The position numbers and the translations under genes were made by a program. The notes under the pieces were generated by a model, which was given only the letters and a program-made list of their open reading frames with translations, searched no databases and was not told the origin of the DNA. Below are positions 16,124 through 16,227 of a stretch of 16,227 bases of DNA, piece after piece (position 1 is the first letter of the stretch; every line of letters begins with the position of its first letter). The stretch comes from Moraxella lacunata (GTDB lineage Bacteria > Pseudomonadota > Gammaproteobacteria > Pseudomonadales > Moraxellaceae). The stretch is taken from positions 46,854 to 63,080 of the forward strand of contig NZ_MXAN01000009.1 in assembly GCF_002027545.1 (NCBI RefSeq). The letters are read 5' to 3'.

Positions 16124-16227
16124 ATTTATTTAATTTATAAGTTATTTATAAATTAAAACCATTAAATTTATTTTTTAATTAGACTTCTTTCCAAACCCCG
16201 ATTTTTGTGGATTTTTAAAAACCTCAA

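Larger units (their letters stand above)
15882..16227. other. Gene-free AT-rich end of window with palindromic repeats
   Basis: No ORF with protein-like features is seen in these 346 bases. The stretch contains a REPIN-like element (15951-16023) and another hairpin (16101-16123), separated by AT-rich DNA. I see no clear terminator for the DUF445 gene; the first palindrome, 75 bases after its stop codon, may serve. Confidence 0.6.

Overview
The window reads as a piece of a gammaproteobacterial chromosome, most likely Moraxellaceae and probably Moraxella. The evidence is the close resemblance, from memory, of PBP2 to Moraxellaceae MrdA and the FabI, FolE, SerRS and RsmD types. AT-rich intergenic DNA carrying small palindromic repeats and a short TA-flanked inverted-repeat element fits the same assignment. 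This was judged by reading, not by a database search. No tRNA, rRNA, CRISPR array, prophage or intact transposase was found.

Layout. Positions 1-100 are the right end of a small inverted-repeat mobile element lying directly against scpB (chromosome segregation). A convergent minus-strand pair follows: a DUF1275/YoaK-type membrane protein and fabI (enoyl-ACP reductase). Between fabI and the divergent folE (GTP cyclohydrolase I) sits a complete 203-bp copy of the same element. folE converges on dps across one shared terminator. Upstream of dps are two Fur-like boxes and an inverted repeat over the promoter, then a two-TM YcxB-like protein. Next come serS, tkt and a small acidic DUF1877 protein, all on the plus strand and separated by clear hairpin terminators. 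The minus strand from 9412 to 14345 holds two tandem DegV-family paralogues, each with its own promoter, then rsmD and mrdA (PBP2). mrdA is transcribed away from a DUF445 membrane protein. The last 346 bases are gene-free and carry REP/REPIN-like palindromes.

Function. Most of the window is core housekeeping: fatty acid synthesis, folate/pterin synthesis, translation, pentose phosphate pathway, cell elongation and rRNA methylation. Genes are mostly single transcription units with good sigma70 promoters. The only likely operon is mrdA-rsmD.

Points that are not routine are: (i) the two DegV/FakB-like proteins, both 292 residues and about 60% identical, in a Gram-negative; (ii) the mobile element supplying DNA up to the start of scpB; (iii) the dps control region; (iv) a long charged helical tail on PBP2; (v) a heptanucleotide tandem repeat just ahead of the DUF1877 gene; and (vi) the palindromic repeats. 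I do not see a convincing new multi-gene system. The DegV pair is the best candidate for new biology.
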